A DNA stretch of 64,000 nucleotides from Pleurotus djamor. Taxonomy: Eukaryota > Basidiomycota > Agaricomycetes > Agaricales > Pleurotaceae. The notes beneath the pieces are model-generated. The model saw nothing but the letters and a program-made list of their open reading frames with translations. It was not told the DNA's origin and ran no database searches. The translations under genes were made by a program, and so were the position numbers. Location of the stretch: positions 16,266 through 80,265 of the forward strand of contig JAPEVF010000032.1 of assembly GCA_029747585.1 (NCBI GenBank), read 5' to 3'. Shown here one piece after another: positions 18,102-29,641 of the stretch. Every line of letters begins with the position of its first letter. Within the stretch, counting starts at the first letter, position 1.

Positions 18102-18344
18102 CAGTATATCGTCGTTCAATCGTTTCTTTTTTCGTAGTTCCTCATGTATATGCTTTCTAATTGGATTTATTTCGAGCTCTACCTAATATAAGTACGAACG
18201 CCATGGCTCAGTCAGCGAGTGGCCAACCATTGGTAGAACGCGACGCGCCCAGTCGAATGACGAGGTCTTATTAGGACTCATTCAAGCAAGTTGGTACTCT
18301 GATACCGTACTATACTCCGCTATACTCCGGCTGACTTGGAGGCT

Positions 18345-19059
18345 CTATCCAGACAGCCTGCGAGAACGCGTTACGTACTGTGGATATACGAAGTAATAAG
18401 GAACTTCACTCACTTTAATTGATATCACTTCCTCGCCTTCTTTCCCTACCTCCTTCTTCAAGGTGCTACTGTCGACGCTGGGGCTATTCACGCTATTCAC
18501 CAAAGACCCGAGCGAAGTAGCATCGATGCCGTACTTCTGGGCCAAGGCTTGCAGATCTTGAGAAGTTTTGATGGATTTACGGGCATCCAGGAATTCGACC
18601 AAGGACCAAGCATCAAGTCGACCAGGCATCGGTATGTTGGAGGTCTTTCGCGCTTGACTGCTTTGTTGGAAGATACGGGTTCCGTCATGGGCCTAAGTGG
18701 CATTTCCAATGAGGTCGATGACTCCGAATGCATGATTCGCAAACAGACAAACTGGTTGGATTGGCTGCATGTGGTGGTCCACCTTCACAGGTCCAAGCCT
18801 GGACAGGTTAGACAGGAAGTGGGGGTCGAATCCATCCTTCTCGATGGCTAAGCAGCAAGGTCATGGTCCGAGCGTACTCCGGAGACAATAATGAGTTCTT
18901 GCCTTCGACTTTGGTCTCGCTGGCGAGAGGTATGGATTTCGTTGCTGGCGGTATGTTGTTGTTTAAAGTTTCCGAGGCGTTCGTCGTTCGGGCACCTGCC
19001 CATGACGGTGGAGGGCGTTTTGGGAGGGTCCGTGCACTTTTGGACGCGGCGCCGCCCAT
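18345..19059 (-). CDS. Small conserved fungal protein, possible N-myristoylation
   Basis: Family not firmly recognised. Exons 18903-19059, 18753-18847, 18345-18692 give 199 aa; if the 36-nt GT-AG stretch 18378-18413 is also removed it is 187 aa, and both versions stay in frame. The start MGGAASKSARTLPKRPP has Gly at position 2 followed by small residues and a basic patch, compatible with N-myristoylation or mitochondrial association. A middle segment (EAIEKDGFDPHFLSNLSRLGPV) and a C-terminal helical part (WSLVEFLDARKSIKTSQDL) look conserved rather than random. Intron one has a GC donor (AAG|GCAAGA) and a normal acceptor; without it the frame stops early, and with it the phase is right, so the structure is well supported. 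The gene is divergent from histone H1 at 19413. Confidence 0.68.
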
Positions 19060-19412
19060 GGTCGTGTCAGGAGCCTTTCGGGACCCTTTAGCGCTTTAGC
19101 CTTCCCGCTAATCTAATCTCCATTGTCCATATCTTATCTTGGCCTGACTCAAGAAGGGCACTGCCTTCGCCCCTGTGGCGGTGGCAGTGCTGACTTTCTC
19201 GTATGTTGATCGTCATGACGCGTGCGTTTATGAACAAACAAGGTCACGTGATGCCGTGGGACGCGACTGGTTAAATATCCGACAACCAAGCCTGACAGGG
19301 GCAATTCCTCTCTCTCCACCCCCTCAAACTTCCACCTCGCCTTGCTCCGTCAAGTTCGCGCCAACCCCCCACTCCAACCCTAGCTAGTCCAACACTACAT
19401 CGTCCAAAGAAG
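19060..19412. promoter_or_regulatory. Divergent promoter region, small protein / histone H1
   Basis: 353 bp between the divergent ATGs at 19059 and 19413. TTAAATAT at 19271-19278 lies about 135 bp before the H1 start and may serve as its TATA element. A CT- and CA-rich stretch follows up to the ATG. Assignment is by position only. Confidence 0.4.
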
Positions 19413-20532
19413 ATGTCCTCGCCAGCTCCCGAGAAGCCAGCCTCCACCAAGTCAAGCAAGCCCGCCTCCAAGCCCGCCTCCAAGCCTGCGTCGAAGAAGA
19501 GTGCTCCCGCGAAGAAGACTACCAGCACTGAGAAGAAAGCCGCTAGTGTCGAGAAGAAGAAGACTGTGTCTAAGCCCAAGGCCACCAAGCCCGTCGCTGC
19601 TGCTGCCGCCAACCACCCTTCTTGGAAAGATATCATTTCTGTGCNNTTTTTTTCTCGACCTGACGCGTCTTTACGCGTTGCTAACTTCCTTCATTAGCAA
19701 TGCATAGTCGCGCATCCTGAGGAGGCACGTCAGGGTGTCTCAAGGAGCACCATTAAGAAGGTGAGCGTCTGATCGTTTTGCTTGGGCCAACTCACTTATG
19801 TTTTGCCAGTTCGCGGAAGAGAAATTCAATATCGAGATGAACCCTTCCAACCTCTCCCACCTTAACCGCGCTATCACCAATGGCGCGGAAAAGGAATACT
19901 TTGTGCTCCCCAAGGGGCCATCTGGCAAGGTCAAGCTTGCACCAGATGCGAAAGCAGCAGCCGTCGCGGCCGCGAAAGAGGTATGTCTTTGGTTTGCGCC
20001 ATTTTATTAGCGCTGACGCTAAACTAACTAGAATGCTAAGCCACCTTCCAAGGCGAAGAAGCCCGCCGCTGTTACCAAGGCCGTGGTCTCCAAACCTGCT
20101 CCTGCGAAAGTCGCCCCCACCAAGGCTGCCAGCAAGCCCGCCGCCAAATCCGCCGTCAAGCCTTCTGCAGCAAAGGCTGCTCCCGCCAAAGCTCCTAGCA
20201 AGTCGGCGACCAAGAAAGCTGTCGCTGCTAAGTCCACCACGACCAAGAAGACCACGGTCGCTTCCAAACGGGGAGCTGCGAAGAAGGTGATGATCGCTAT
20301 TGTTGGTTCGCTCACACGGCTGTGACTGATCTGGACAACAGGCTGTAACCGGAACAACGACTACTTCCAAAGTCAAGGCTGCCGCTAAGAAAGCGCCTGT
20401 GAAGAAGGCTTCTGCCAAAGCCCCCGCTAAGAAGGTAGCGATCATCCTGGTCACTTTGGAGCATTCCCTGACTAACTGTCGTCAACTTAGGTCACTGCAA
20501 AGAAGGCGGCCCCGAAGAAGGCTGCAGCATGA
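19413..20532 (+). CDS. Linker histone H1 (copy 1)
   Basis: Binds linker DNA and compacts chromatin in the nucleus. Six exons (19413-19640, 19698-19760, 19810-19980, 20032-20286, 20342-20434, 20491-20532), 283 aa. Residues about 66-135 are the H15 winged-helix globular domain: HPSWKDIIS, CIVAHPEEARQGVSRSTIKKF, LNRAITNGAEKEYFVLPKGPSGKVKL. Both flanks are Lys/Ala/Pro/Ser-rich tails with repeated PASK, APAK and AAKK blocks. The N-terminal tail contains a 12-bp tandem repeat. A second H1 gene lies 13 kb downstream on the same strand. The introns cut the tails between lysine codons and look genuine because each removes an in-frame stop or restores phase. Confidence 0.94.
19461..19496 (+). repeat. 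12-bp tandem repeat in H1 tail
   Basis: Three copies of a 12-bp unit (cccgcctccaag, the third with two substitutions) code for three PASK tetrapeptides in the N-terminal tail of H1 copy 1. The repeat is in frame, so copy-number change would alter only tail length. Confidence 0.8.
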
Positions 20533-20867
20533 GCATCTTTGCCATCTTTTGGGACTCGGGCGTATCGTTTCTTTTGCTTGATATTATTATTGTGTCTGTA
20601 TTTTTGTAGTGTATATGTACGTAAGTGTCGAGTGTTTGTACACACATGTCCTAGAGCCATATCTAATCATTTTGGGCGGGAATATGTGATAAACACGTGT
20701 GACAAATGGAATGCATTCCAGTTGCCTAAAGCGGAAATTTGGTGATGTTGTGGGAGATCCCCGACTCGATCTGATTACGGCAACCCTGAGCTGGGAAAGT
20801 CACAAAAGAACTAAACGAGTGACTCCAGAAATGCCCCCTTCCTCCTCCATCTTCGACTCCAACTTTC
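20533..20867. other. Intergenic between H1 copy 1 and GDS1-like gene
   Basis: 3' flank of H1 and 5' flank of the next plus-strand gene. A short palindrome TGGAATGCATTCCA lies near 20705-20718; no role is known. An ATG at 20831 opens a different frame and is not the start of the next gene. Confidence 0.4.
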
Positions 20868-23795
20868 ATGCAACAACCAAAGTCCACCCACCAATATGCA
20901 ACAAGAATACGCCACGCCCCCGAATCAAAGCCTGCTCATCGTCGCACACAGTCCCCAGACCCTCTGCTCGTCGACCCCAACGCCTCCGCCACTCCAGCCA
21001 CCGAGCAGCCACCGACTATTTCGCCGCCATTTGTAGTCCTTCATCCCGACGACGCCAACAGCAAAGTCTTTCTTGCGATTGAACGCTCATTTCGCTCAGT
21101 GGTGCGTCGTATGAGTTTATTGCGACGTTCCTTGCTTCTAACCCTACGCATATATGCTATCCCTTAAAGGACAACCGCGCCATGACCATCAAAGATCTTG
21201 CCGAAATGACCGTCAAGTTCGGCTTGGTCTGCCAGAAGTGTGTTGTTTCCTGACCTTTTCATTTTCGCTTTGCCTCACCATCATGTTCTACAGCGTGTCC
21301 GCAGCAAGCCAGGCAATAACTACCTATATTCGATCACATATGCAACGTTGCGAGGCACAGCAAGACACACCCCTTCTTCTCAAACATTCCCTATCAGGAA
21401 CTTCGCTGGACGACCATCTTCTTCCTGCTTTGTACTCACGTTCGGGTGGCGCCCACACTCCGAACTCAGAGAACAGAGCAACCAATTTTAGACGCGGTAC
21501 CATGGTATGGTATCTCAGCCGCGCCACCGGCGCTTCATGTCCCTTCAGTCGCGCTGGTATCAGGCTATGCGACTACTCGGAGTCCAGCAAACCGGAGCAG
21601 AAGAAGGGTTCGCGTAAGGTTGGCGAGGAACAGAGCTGTGGTCAGAAGCGGAAGAGATTGAGGACGAGGCATAATCAGAGTGGCGATGAATCCGAGGCCT
21701 CTTCCGACGAAACCAAACGACCGCCGAAGGTTATGTTGACCCTTCGCCTCAAACCNTCCAAACCAGCTTCCGTCCCGCCGGTTGTGAACACNCTCAACAC
21801 TCATCTTAGTACGCCATCGGATGACTCCATGTCCTCCGACTCTTCGTCTGATGAAGAGGAAGAGAACAGGGCTCAAGAAGAACAGACATGGCCGTTACCA
21901 CCGTACCCTCGGCGTTCNATNTCCATCCCTTCGTATACNCCTTGTCTCTCCTCGTTTTCTTCGTACCCTTTCTANCCGGAATCTCCATCAACGTCAACGG
22001 CACATTATCGTCGTTCTCCATCCGTCTCCTACAGCATTGGCTCTCCTCCCCCCGATTCTGAAGACGAAGATGATTTTAGCCGGGCCATGACCGTCGCCAA
22101 ACCCTTCCCTATGGACGACCTGGCCCATCCCGATTGGGATAGTGATGTCGACGGCGAGACAATGTGGGAGAGTCCAGGCCCACGCTCTCCGTCAGCACCA
22201 GCCCCACTCACTCCCCAATACGATGATGATNCCACCGTTACCATCAAGCAGGAGCCACATGATGTTCAGAGCATGTTGGACGCATGGGATGGACATGACG
22301 CAGTGTTCGCGTCTGTCGACAAGCCTTTGCCTATCACCACTCCCGTCAAAGTCGAGGCCTCTACGCCATCTCTTTGGGGCTGGGATGACACCGAACTTGG
22401 CTGGTCGTCACCTCTCCTAGACGATCTCTTCGTCTCGGAGCCTGTTCCTTCCATNAAGCAGGAGGATCTGGACTATGGAAGTCTCCTTGGTGCCGAACCT
22501 GTGTCTCCGCTNGCCTCTTATGGGCAACCCCAGTATGCGTCTCCAGACAAACATTCCAGAAGACATGTAAAGTGGGAAGACGAGTTCGCTCCNGTCGCCG
22601 ATGCTGCCGTCGCTTCTCCNTCNCANTCNCTGTTACCTCCACTGCGCTTGGAAATGCCCAGCTCGACTTCGTTTCCGGATCACGCCCAATCCCCAACACT
22701 GGCGACTTTGGCATCCCTCATTCAGTCCATGTCGATGAGCTCTCCCACTGCCGTTTCACCTGCGGCTCTGCGCATGACATCAGGNAATCCGCCTCCNGCA
22801 TTGCTTTCTGGTCTNCCTTCGACAGACTCCGTAGTTGTTTACACTTGCTCNCCTTGTACCCCCACTGTNAGTGCCACTCAGGTCGAAGGTCCGTCGTTNC
22901 TGTCCTTCTATTCCCCGATCCTNTTACTCACACCCTCANAGGNATATCAGTTTATCAGATGACGCTGGGCAGTTCAAGGCTACTGCGACGCATNGATACT
23001 GACTTCGTCAATTTGTCACCAATAATNGCATATGCCGAAGTCCCCGTGCCGACTATCCCCACAGCTGTNGNTGTCAACAAAGGGTCACTGCCNGTGGTGG
23101 GTACATGGGTCCCCCTTCAAGCTGCNCAAACATNCGTCAAGTCTTGTCTTTCNTCGACGTCATCACCACACAAACTTTCTCCCTCNCAACGGGATGCNCT
23201 CGCTTGCCTGCTTGATGTTTTCCTTTCAGATGTGCTCTTCGAGCGCTTCCCTTCNGCCCTTCAGGANTTCCATCGTTCAAGNACTTCACGCCGCCTGCTC
23301 AANCAATTCGGNCCACATTTCCACTCCACACTCACACCCTCTGTTACGGAAACACAACCTACTTCCGTTGACTTGGTTCCGTCCCTGTCTTGGGTACCAC
23401 GCAGCCCATCTTACCCAGACTTTCCGCAGGATGACGTNCCACTTAGTCAGCCTGAACAAGAAATGTTTAGGGCGCTATGTACGGATCCAGAGTGGGAAGA
23501 AACCTCTCNCCCCGATGAGGTGACCTCTCCTGCACCATCTCCATCGGAGTGTGCAGATCTCCCTGAGCCATCTATCGACATCCCCAGTCAAGAGGAGTGT
23601 TTACCTTCGCCCATGCCCGTTGTCCAACGCGAGCAGCTCTCACCTCTGCCTCCCCCCGAAGACGTCATCCCCAAGCCTTTGTCTCCTTCCCTCGANGCAC
23701 CTCTCAGACGATCAAAACGCGTAGCTGACGCTCTTGCAACGAAAGCCAAAACTCGTTCGACACGACGACGAGGTTCTACTAAAGCATTGTCCTAA
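20868..23795 (+). CDS. GDS1-type winged-helix domain protein
   Basis: Putative nuclear regulator with a GDS1 winged-helix domain, named for yeast Gds1. Exons 20868-21101, 21170-21237 and 21294-23795, about 930 aa. The domain spans roughly residues 65-190: KVFLAIERSFRSVDNRAMT, IKDLAEMTVKFGLVCQN, VSAASQAITTYIRSHMQRCE, then LYSRSGGAHTP, RRGTMVWYLSRATGASCPF. Basic and acidic low-complexity segments follow, including KRKRLRTRHNQ, a likely nuclear localisation signal, and SUMO-type sites (IKQE). Around 22895-22950 the reading frame changes by one base among several Ns; after this the conserved-looking segment ISVYQMTLGSSRLLRRIDTDF continues to the stop at 23793-23795. I treat the shift as a sequencing fault. 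The C-terminus ends in a basic patch (RRSKRVADALATK). Confidence 0.82.
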
Positions 23796-25042
23796 TCCTA
23801 TCCTCTTTTCCTCTCCATCTTTTTTGATGCCATCCTCATGATTGATGCCACTTATTTTTATATCGCTTTGCCGTTTTTTGGTCCTTTCTCTTGTTGATTC
23901 TTCGTGATTCCCCCGGTGTATTGATCAGCCTTGAATTAGAATTGTATCAGTGTAAAACTCCTTGACTTTTCCCTTCTACCCCCTTCTACTATACTGCTCC
24001 AGTTCGTTCTCCATGTTCATATATCAACTATCACCGTAATGAAGCAGCTTATCGTATCNCCTTGATCATTCCCCCCGGTAGTCAAGCACTTTGAAGTTCT
24101 TCTACCATTTTTGCCATGATCATTCTATATCTCTTCGCCTTTCTTTCGTGGCTCCAGTTGCATCGGTTGTCCTAGCACATTTCGATTCAACCCNGACTTC
24201 ANCACGGTACAACCCCCTTCCTCCCACCTTGCNATATTGCTGCGTTTATATGGCCATGGACTGTCTATACTGATATATGTTTGCTGGTCGGATACGACGA
24301 GTTGCTAGTTACATACTATATGATAATTGTCAATGAAACCTTGGTATAATTCGAGGAANNNGNNNNNNCANTCCCTNTGGAGTTGGTGCCGTCGTATGAC
24401 GACTTTCCCCGACATACCGATGGCCTTTTGTTATCTTTCGAGGCCCTGAAGTGTAAAGGAGGTGGCTGGGGCCTGACGCGAACGTTCCTGATGGGATCTA
24501 TGTTTGAGTCGTTGAGGTGAAAAATGGAGGCGTGTCCNTCGCTGGAGTGATTNNGCGGGTGCTTCCTCGGGTAGTTTCGGTGCATTGAAAAGTGGGCATC
24601 TCGTTTACAGTAGTCTCTCNNAGGTATACTAGCCACCGCGTACAGTGTTCATTATTTATAAAATCAGAAAGTGAGGAAGCCGAGAAACAAAGCGCAAGGG
24701 CGAGAGTCGGAGGTTGAAATTTTGGCAGTGAGAAAGACAAGAGGCAGCAGCGGACGACTTTGTCGAATTCTCTTTCCTCCATCCCATCATCATTCTACTC
24801 CTTTACTCTTATTCCTTTGGCGGCAATCCTACCCTAGTAGTCGTGGGCGACTCATTTGCCCTACAAAAATTTGGTATCTCTTTTGCCAGGGATCCAACTT
24901 GTTTACGACCATCAGCCAAGTCCAGCATTTACTTACTCGCGACGAGGCTTTTATCGACCTAATTGCTGTTCAATCTACCGCCTGTAATCCGGGCAGAACG
25001 TCACATTCGTAATCACTAATTCTTCGACAACAAAATAGTATA
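23796..25042. other. Large intergenic region
   Basis: About 1.25 kb with no supportable gene. It holds the 3' flank of the GDS1-like gene, a run of Ns at 24359-24368 and the 5' flank of the Puf gene. CT-rich and TA-rich patches are present; no tRNA-like cloverleaf or repeated element was noticed. Confidence 0.45.
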
Positions 25043-28000
25043 ATGTCTTTATCGGCAAACGATAGTAACGGCTCCTATTCGAGAGTATCCTCTGGGAAGA
25101 CACCTCCTCCGGCTCCCTCGGCTGCGTATGCTAAAAGGTGCGTTCTCTCTTGCTATTTCTTTCCAGCTTTCTTCATGTCTTTCTGTACCAAATAGGGCAC
25201 GGGAGATACAAGCCGAGGAACGGTTGGGAGCACGCTACAGGCCTCCCGCCTTGAGAGGGATTGCGTCCAGTGATGCTGCTTCCACCGACATCTCCCCTTC
25301 TGTCACCGCTTCGGGGGACGATGTTGTACTCTCACCCACTAATTTCCCCCCGGGATTTAGAAGGGCAAGGGCAGGGACCTTACCTTCCAACGTTCAACTT
25401 GCTGCCCAACGATTTGCGGCTGCNTCGACCACTTTGGCCAGCACCCCAGGCTCGACCGAATCCCTCATCGAGCAGTCAAGGCAGATTCCTCTCAGCAGTA
25501 GTGGAAGCAACATGGTCGCACCCGCCAATACACGTCCGAGCCTCCGTCACGCTGCATCGGTCGCGTCCTCGGCTGCCCCCGCCGTCACCACCGAGAGAAA
25601 CAGTCGCTTACGATCCGGGTCGTTGACGCTTCCTTCCGCAGGGATATCCAATGCGTTTGGTCCATCCATCTTNTCGTCCTCATGGCTTTCTTCCACCAAT
25701 GGTAATGGGCCTGGTCTCACATACCTCGATGAACTTCGCTCGGTGACTTCGGCTGATTCAGTAGCCGATGATTTCGATGTCCATACCCTGGATTACCTTG
25801 GACTCGATGACAGCCATCGACCTCCTCCAGCAGCGACCCTCAGCGAGTTACGGAATCAGGCGCAAGCAGCTATCGCGGGCAATCTTGCCAATCCTTCACG
25901 ACTTCGTGCCAGCACTGTTTCCAACCCGTACCGAGCTAGACCTTCTGCACCCAGCTCCCTTCTCGCTACTCCAGCAGCAGATGAAGACGAAGAGTACTTT
26001 GAAAACTATGAAGAGCAGTACGCACGCCAGAGGCTGAACTCGACTTACGAGACATCCAACGTTGACTCGTATAACTCCCCGTCTTTGGTGAGNGCATTCC
26101 AAGTCGAATCCCTCGCTCCTAGTTTGTCAAGACCTCGTGCCACGACGGTCGGTGCTCTCGAAGACCCGGGACGCTCTATGCCTCGTCGTATGACCGTCAA
26201 TGTCGAGCCNCAGTATTATCCTGAGGTNGTNTCCAACATTGGCACCCAGAANGTGAACCCTTCTTCCATTTTGAAAACCGACAACAAGCTCTCCGCGCCC
26301 CGTGTTGGACAAGTCCCCTCTGTTCACTTTCCCAACGGTGAACCCCAAATACAGTCCAACCGCGCGGCTGCGTATCTGGCAGCNCCTGGTCCTGGNAACC
26401 GTTCTGTTTCTCCCAAGTCNGANGCCCAGTCCACTCAAACNCAGACTCCTACTCGCTCTCTNTGGATTGGTAATCTAGATAGCACTGTGACCAGNGAGCA
26501 ACTGATCCATGTGTTCGCCCCCTACGGAGCNATNGAGAGCTTGCGTCTTCTNCCAGAGAAGGTAAGNCATANAGTACGTNNCCNTCCNTGCTTCGTTAAA
26601 NCATNTNNNTAGGAGTGTGGTTTTGTCAACTTCGTCGACCAAGCCGATGCNATTCGTGCNAAGGATGATGTCCTCAACCGTCTTGGNGGCTTCATTGGTA
26701 TGCCCAACGGACAGACAGTTCGTATCGGTTTCGGNAAGGCGGATAGCGCACCTGTTGCACCNGCCAAAGCCGTTACAACCACCACGACCNCCACAGCTGG
26801 ATCAGCCAAGCAGGCAAGCAACAATTCCGCTGTTGCTGGCATGGAGGCNCAGCTCCAGTCGACGCCTACCAGAGCGCTCTGGATTGGGTCTATTCCCTCG
26901 ACTACNACTCCTGCTACCATCTTGAGTGTTTTCAGTCCNTATGGTCCAATTGAGTCGGCTAGAGTACTCACGCACAAAAATTGTGGCTTCAGTACGTCCC
27001 GTCCTTCATCANATTCCCATCCTCTAANGTGCCCTTTCCAAAGTCAATTTCGAACGCCTTGATGATGCTGTGAAAGCAAGGAAAGCNTTGAATGGTCGTG
27101 ACGTTTTGGGAAGTGATGTTGGTGCCATCAGAATTGGGTTTGCGAAAGTCCCTGTCAAGAATGGACAAGAAGGCAGTGGTGCTACCGAGGAAGCGTCAAA
27201 CGCTCCCGTTCAGGGTGTGGGGAATCTCAGTGTCGGTGCTACTATCCACGCCCTCCGTACCATCAAGGGTGCTTCCACGATCCCCGCTGACCAGCAAGTC
27301 CTGGGGGGCGCCGTTGAAAATTACCGATCCAACTTACTTCTTAGTATGATCGCGTCCGGGAACCACACCAACTCTTTCGCCAACGACGGCACGAAGCCAG
27401 CTGGCTGGTCCCCTACACTTACTGAGCANCAGATGATAATGCGCGAGCTGTGCGCCGGCAGTGGAGACGCTGACATCGAGGTTCAAGCATTGTCTGGTAT
27501 GTCTTTCCNTTTGANGCACCCGTCTGTCGTTGATGACCGTCGTCTAGAATTCCGCCCTCCCACNATGTACTATACTTCAATTCCTCTTGTTTCGGAGCGT
27601 ACACACGCGAGGCGTTGGGANGCCGCCAAACTTCGTGANTTGAGGAAGCGACTCGACTCTGGTACGATGACCGTCGACGACATCGACCAGACCGCTGGTG
27701 ATTTCCTTGATGGNGAAATTGTGGACTTGGCTTCTGACTGGNTGGGCAATACAGTTGAGGAGTTTCACTNTCTCAGGCATCTTCCATTTCTGAANTTGAN
27801 TTCCCTAGGTTGTTCAAAAGTTGTTTGAGAAGTGCTCTCCCGCCCCTCGCTTTGCTATGTTGGAGAGATTGTCTCCCCATCTCGCGATGATNGGTATTCA
27901 NAAAAACGGCACATGGGCAGCGCAAAAGATCATAGAATGCGTTCAAGCTCCTGAAGAAATCGCCCTGATCAGTCAGAATCTTNGGCCGTATGCGCCTCCT

Positions 28001-29190
28001 CTTCTGCTGGATCANTTCGGCAACTACGTTATCCAGTGAGTCGATTTTTCCATTNATGATGGCNTCGTCTCAATCATNTCTCTTCCAGATGTTGCTTGCG
28101 ATTTGGATCACCAGCCAATGACTTCATCTTTGATGGCATTGTCGACCGAATGTGGGANGTTGCGCAAGGACGCTTTGGTGCCCGTAGCATGAGGGCCTGC
28201 TTGGAGAATCCTCATGTAACACTCAGNCAGCAACGTCGCATTGCTGTGGCAGTGATCTTGAACTCCATTCCTTTGGCAACCAACCCCAACGGTGCTCTCC
28301 TCCTCACGTGGCTCTTGGACACCTCTGGCTTCCCTTCTCGCTACAACTTGTTGGCCCCTCGTTTCACCCCTCATCTGTCACATCTGTGCACCCACAAGTT
28401 GGCTTCCCTCACGGTTCTCCGCATCGTTAACCAGAAGATCGAACCGGACGCGTCCACTCAAGTTGTTGAGGCGTTGTTTTCTTCGCCTGGTGATCATGTC
28501 TTAACTGATGTTCTCGGAGATCAAGTCAATGGTGTCTCTGTCGTCCACAAGATCCTTACGAGTCCCTTCCTTGATCCCATGGAGAAGCCCAAGTACATCG
28601 ATGCCACCAAACGAGTCCTCATTGAGCTCAAGGTTATCGCCACTCAAGCCTACCGTCGCCTTATCGAGGAAGTTGGCTTGCCTGTCCCGAACTTCCAGCA
28701 GGCCTACCCAAACAACGCACCTCAAAATGGCAAGGTCAAAGGAAACAATCCTTCCAACTTCGGTGTCCCGGGTTTACCACAAGGGTACCCTTCAAATGAC
28801 CAAGGTTTAGCCTCCATGATGGCTGCGTTGCAGATGGGAGGACAAAACCCACAGGCTGGNCATGCTCAAATGCAACAACATGACCCAGGATACAATCAAA
28901 ACACTCGTCGCACTCCCAATCTGCAAACCTCTTTCTCTCCTGCCGAGCAATTCAATCCATTCTCTGGCGAGTCGAACAGCCCAAGGACCGGTGTCCGTCG
29001 TAATGGCGGTCTCCCCCAAACAGCGGCGCCCTATGGTAACCAGTCGCCGAATATGGCCCCTGGAGTTATGGGACAACCGTCTTATGGCGGTATACCTCCT
29101 CAATCTGTGCCCCCGCACATGTATCAAGCTTACATGTACCAAACCTACCAGCAAAGCCCACCACCTAACATGGGCAGNTATCACGCTTAA
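25043..29190 (+). CDS. Jsn1/Puf-family RNA-binding protein (two RRMs + Pumilio repeats)
   Basis: Post-transcriptional regulator. Exons 25043-25137, 25196-26561, 26613-26991, 27044-27753, 27809-28035, 28089-29190 give 1292 aa. A long disordered Ser/Ala-rich N-terminus is followed by RRM1 (about 448-545; LWIGNLDSTVT, CGFVNFVDQADA), RRM2 (about 572-655; LWIGSIPSTTTPA, CGFINFERLDDA, IRIGFAKV), then Pumilio-type repeats (about 735-1090; VVQKLFEKCSPAPR, GTWAAQKIIECV, LLLDQFGNYVIQ, GARSMRACLE, HKLASLTVLRI, QVNGVSVVHKIL). The tail is Gln/Pro/Tyr-rich. The order RRM-RRM-Puf is that of yeast Jsn1 (Puf1) and Puf2-type proteins, which bind mRNAs of membrane or mitochondrial proteins; targets here are unknown. 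The acceptor before exon three lies among Ns but phase fits. The stretch near 27500-27540 contains GTATGT but is read through because the frame is continuous. Confidence 0.9.
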
Positions 29191-29641
29191 AAGGATAAAC
29201 CCCCTTTTGATTATGAACTTCATGACCGTCGCTCTTTTTCGGCCACGCTATACGCTTCAACCATTCGTTGCAAATCGTTTACACCATCTATGTGTCTGTC
29301 TCTTATCCTACATCTTCAATCAGTGGATCGACGTTCTCTTTCTGATACCCTCTGGCCTGCTTTGCAGTGTGTATGTCCCCCCTCTTCTCTTTGCATTCAC
29401 GCTCCTTCAGATCAAATCTTTTGGGCGATGTTATAGTGGTGAATTCGTTACATGAATGGCTTTTATTTCTACCGTTACCTCTGCTTTATGATATAGTGTA
29501 CAACAAAGGATGACTGTATATCATACCATCCAGTCATACAATCTCATAGATTCATCTATTTGCCTTGGTCATTTTCCGTCTGACGTCCGGGAGTGTGTGG
29601 AAACGGTTTGAATATTCGGCAAGATCATGGGTAACAACAAA
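29191..29641. other. Convergent intergenic region
   Basis: 3' flanks of the Puf gene (plus) and the acyl-CoA-synthetase-like gene (minus). No gene seen. A possible extra terminal exon of the minus-strand gene (29563-29574, after an acceptor CGTCAG) would replace the last three residues of that protein; it is not preferred. Confidence 0.4.

Noticed and set aside
19271..20454. Minus-strand open frames with Gly/Leu-rich, membrane-like sequence
   Set aside because: They mirror the Lys/Ala codons of histone H1 on the other strand and would destroy its well supported structure.
29563..29641. Additional terminal exon for the acyl-CoA-synthetase-like gene
   Set aside because: Possible GT-AG pair, but the donor is weak and the in-frame stop at 29642 gives a normal end.
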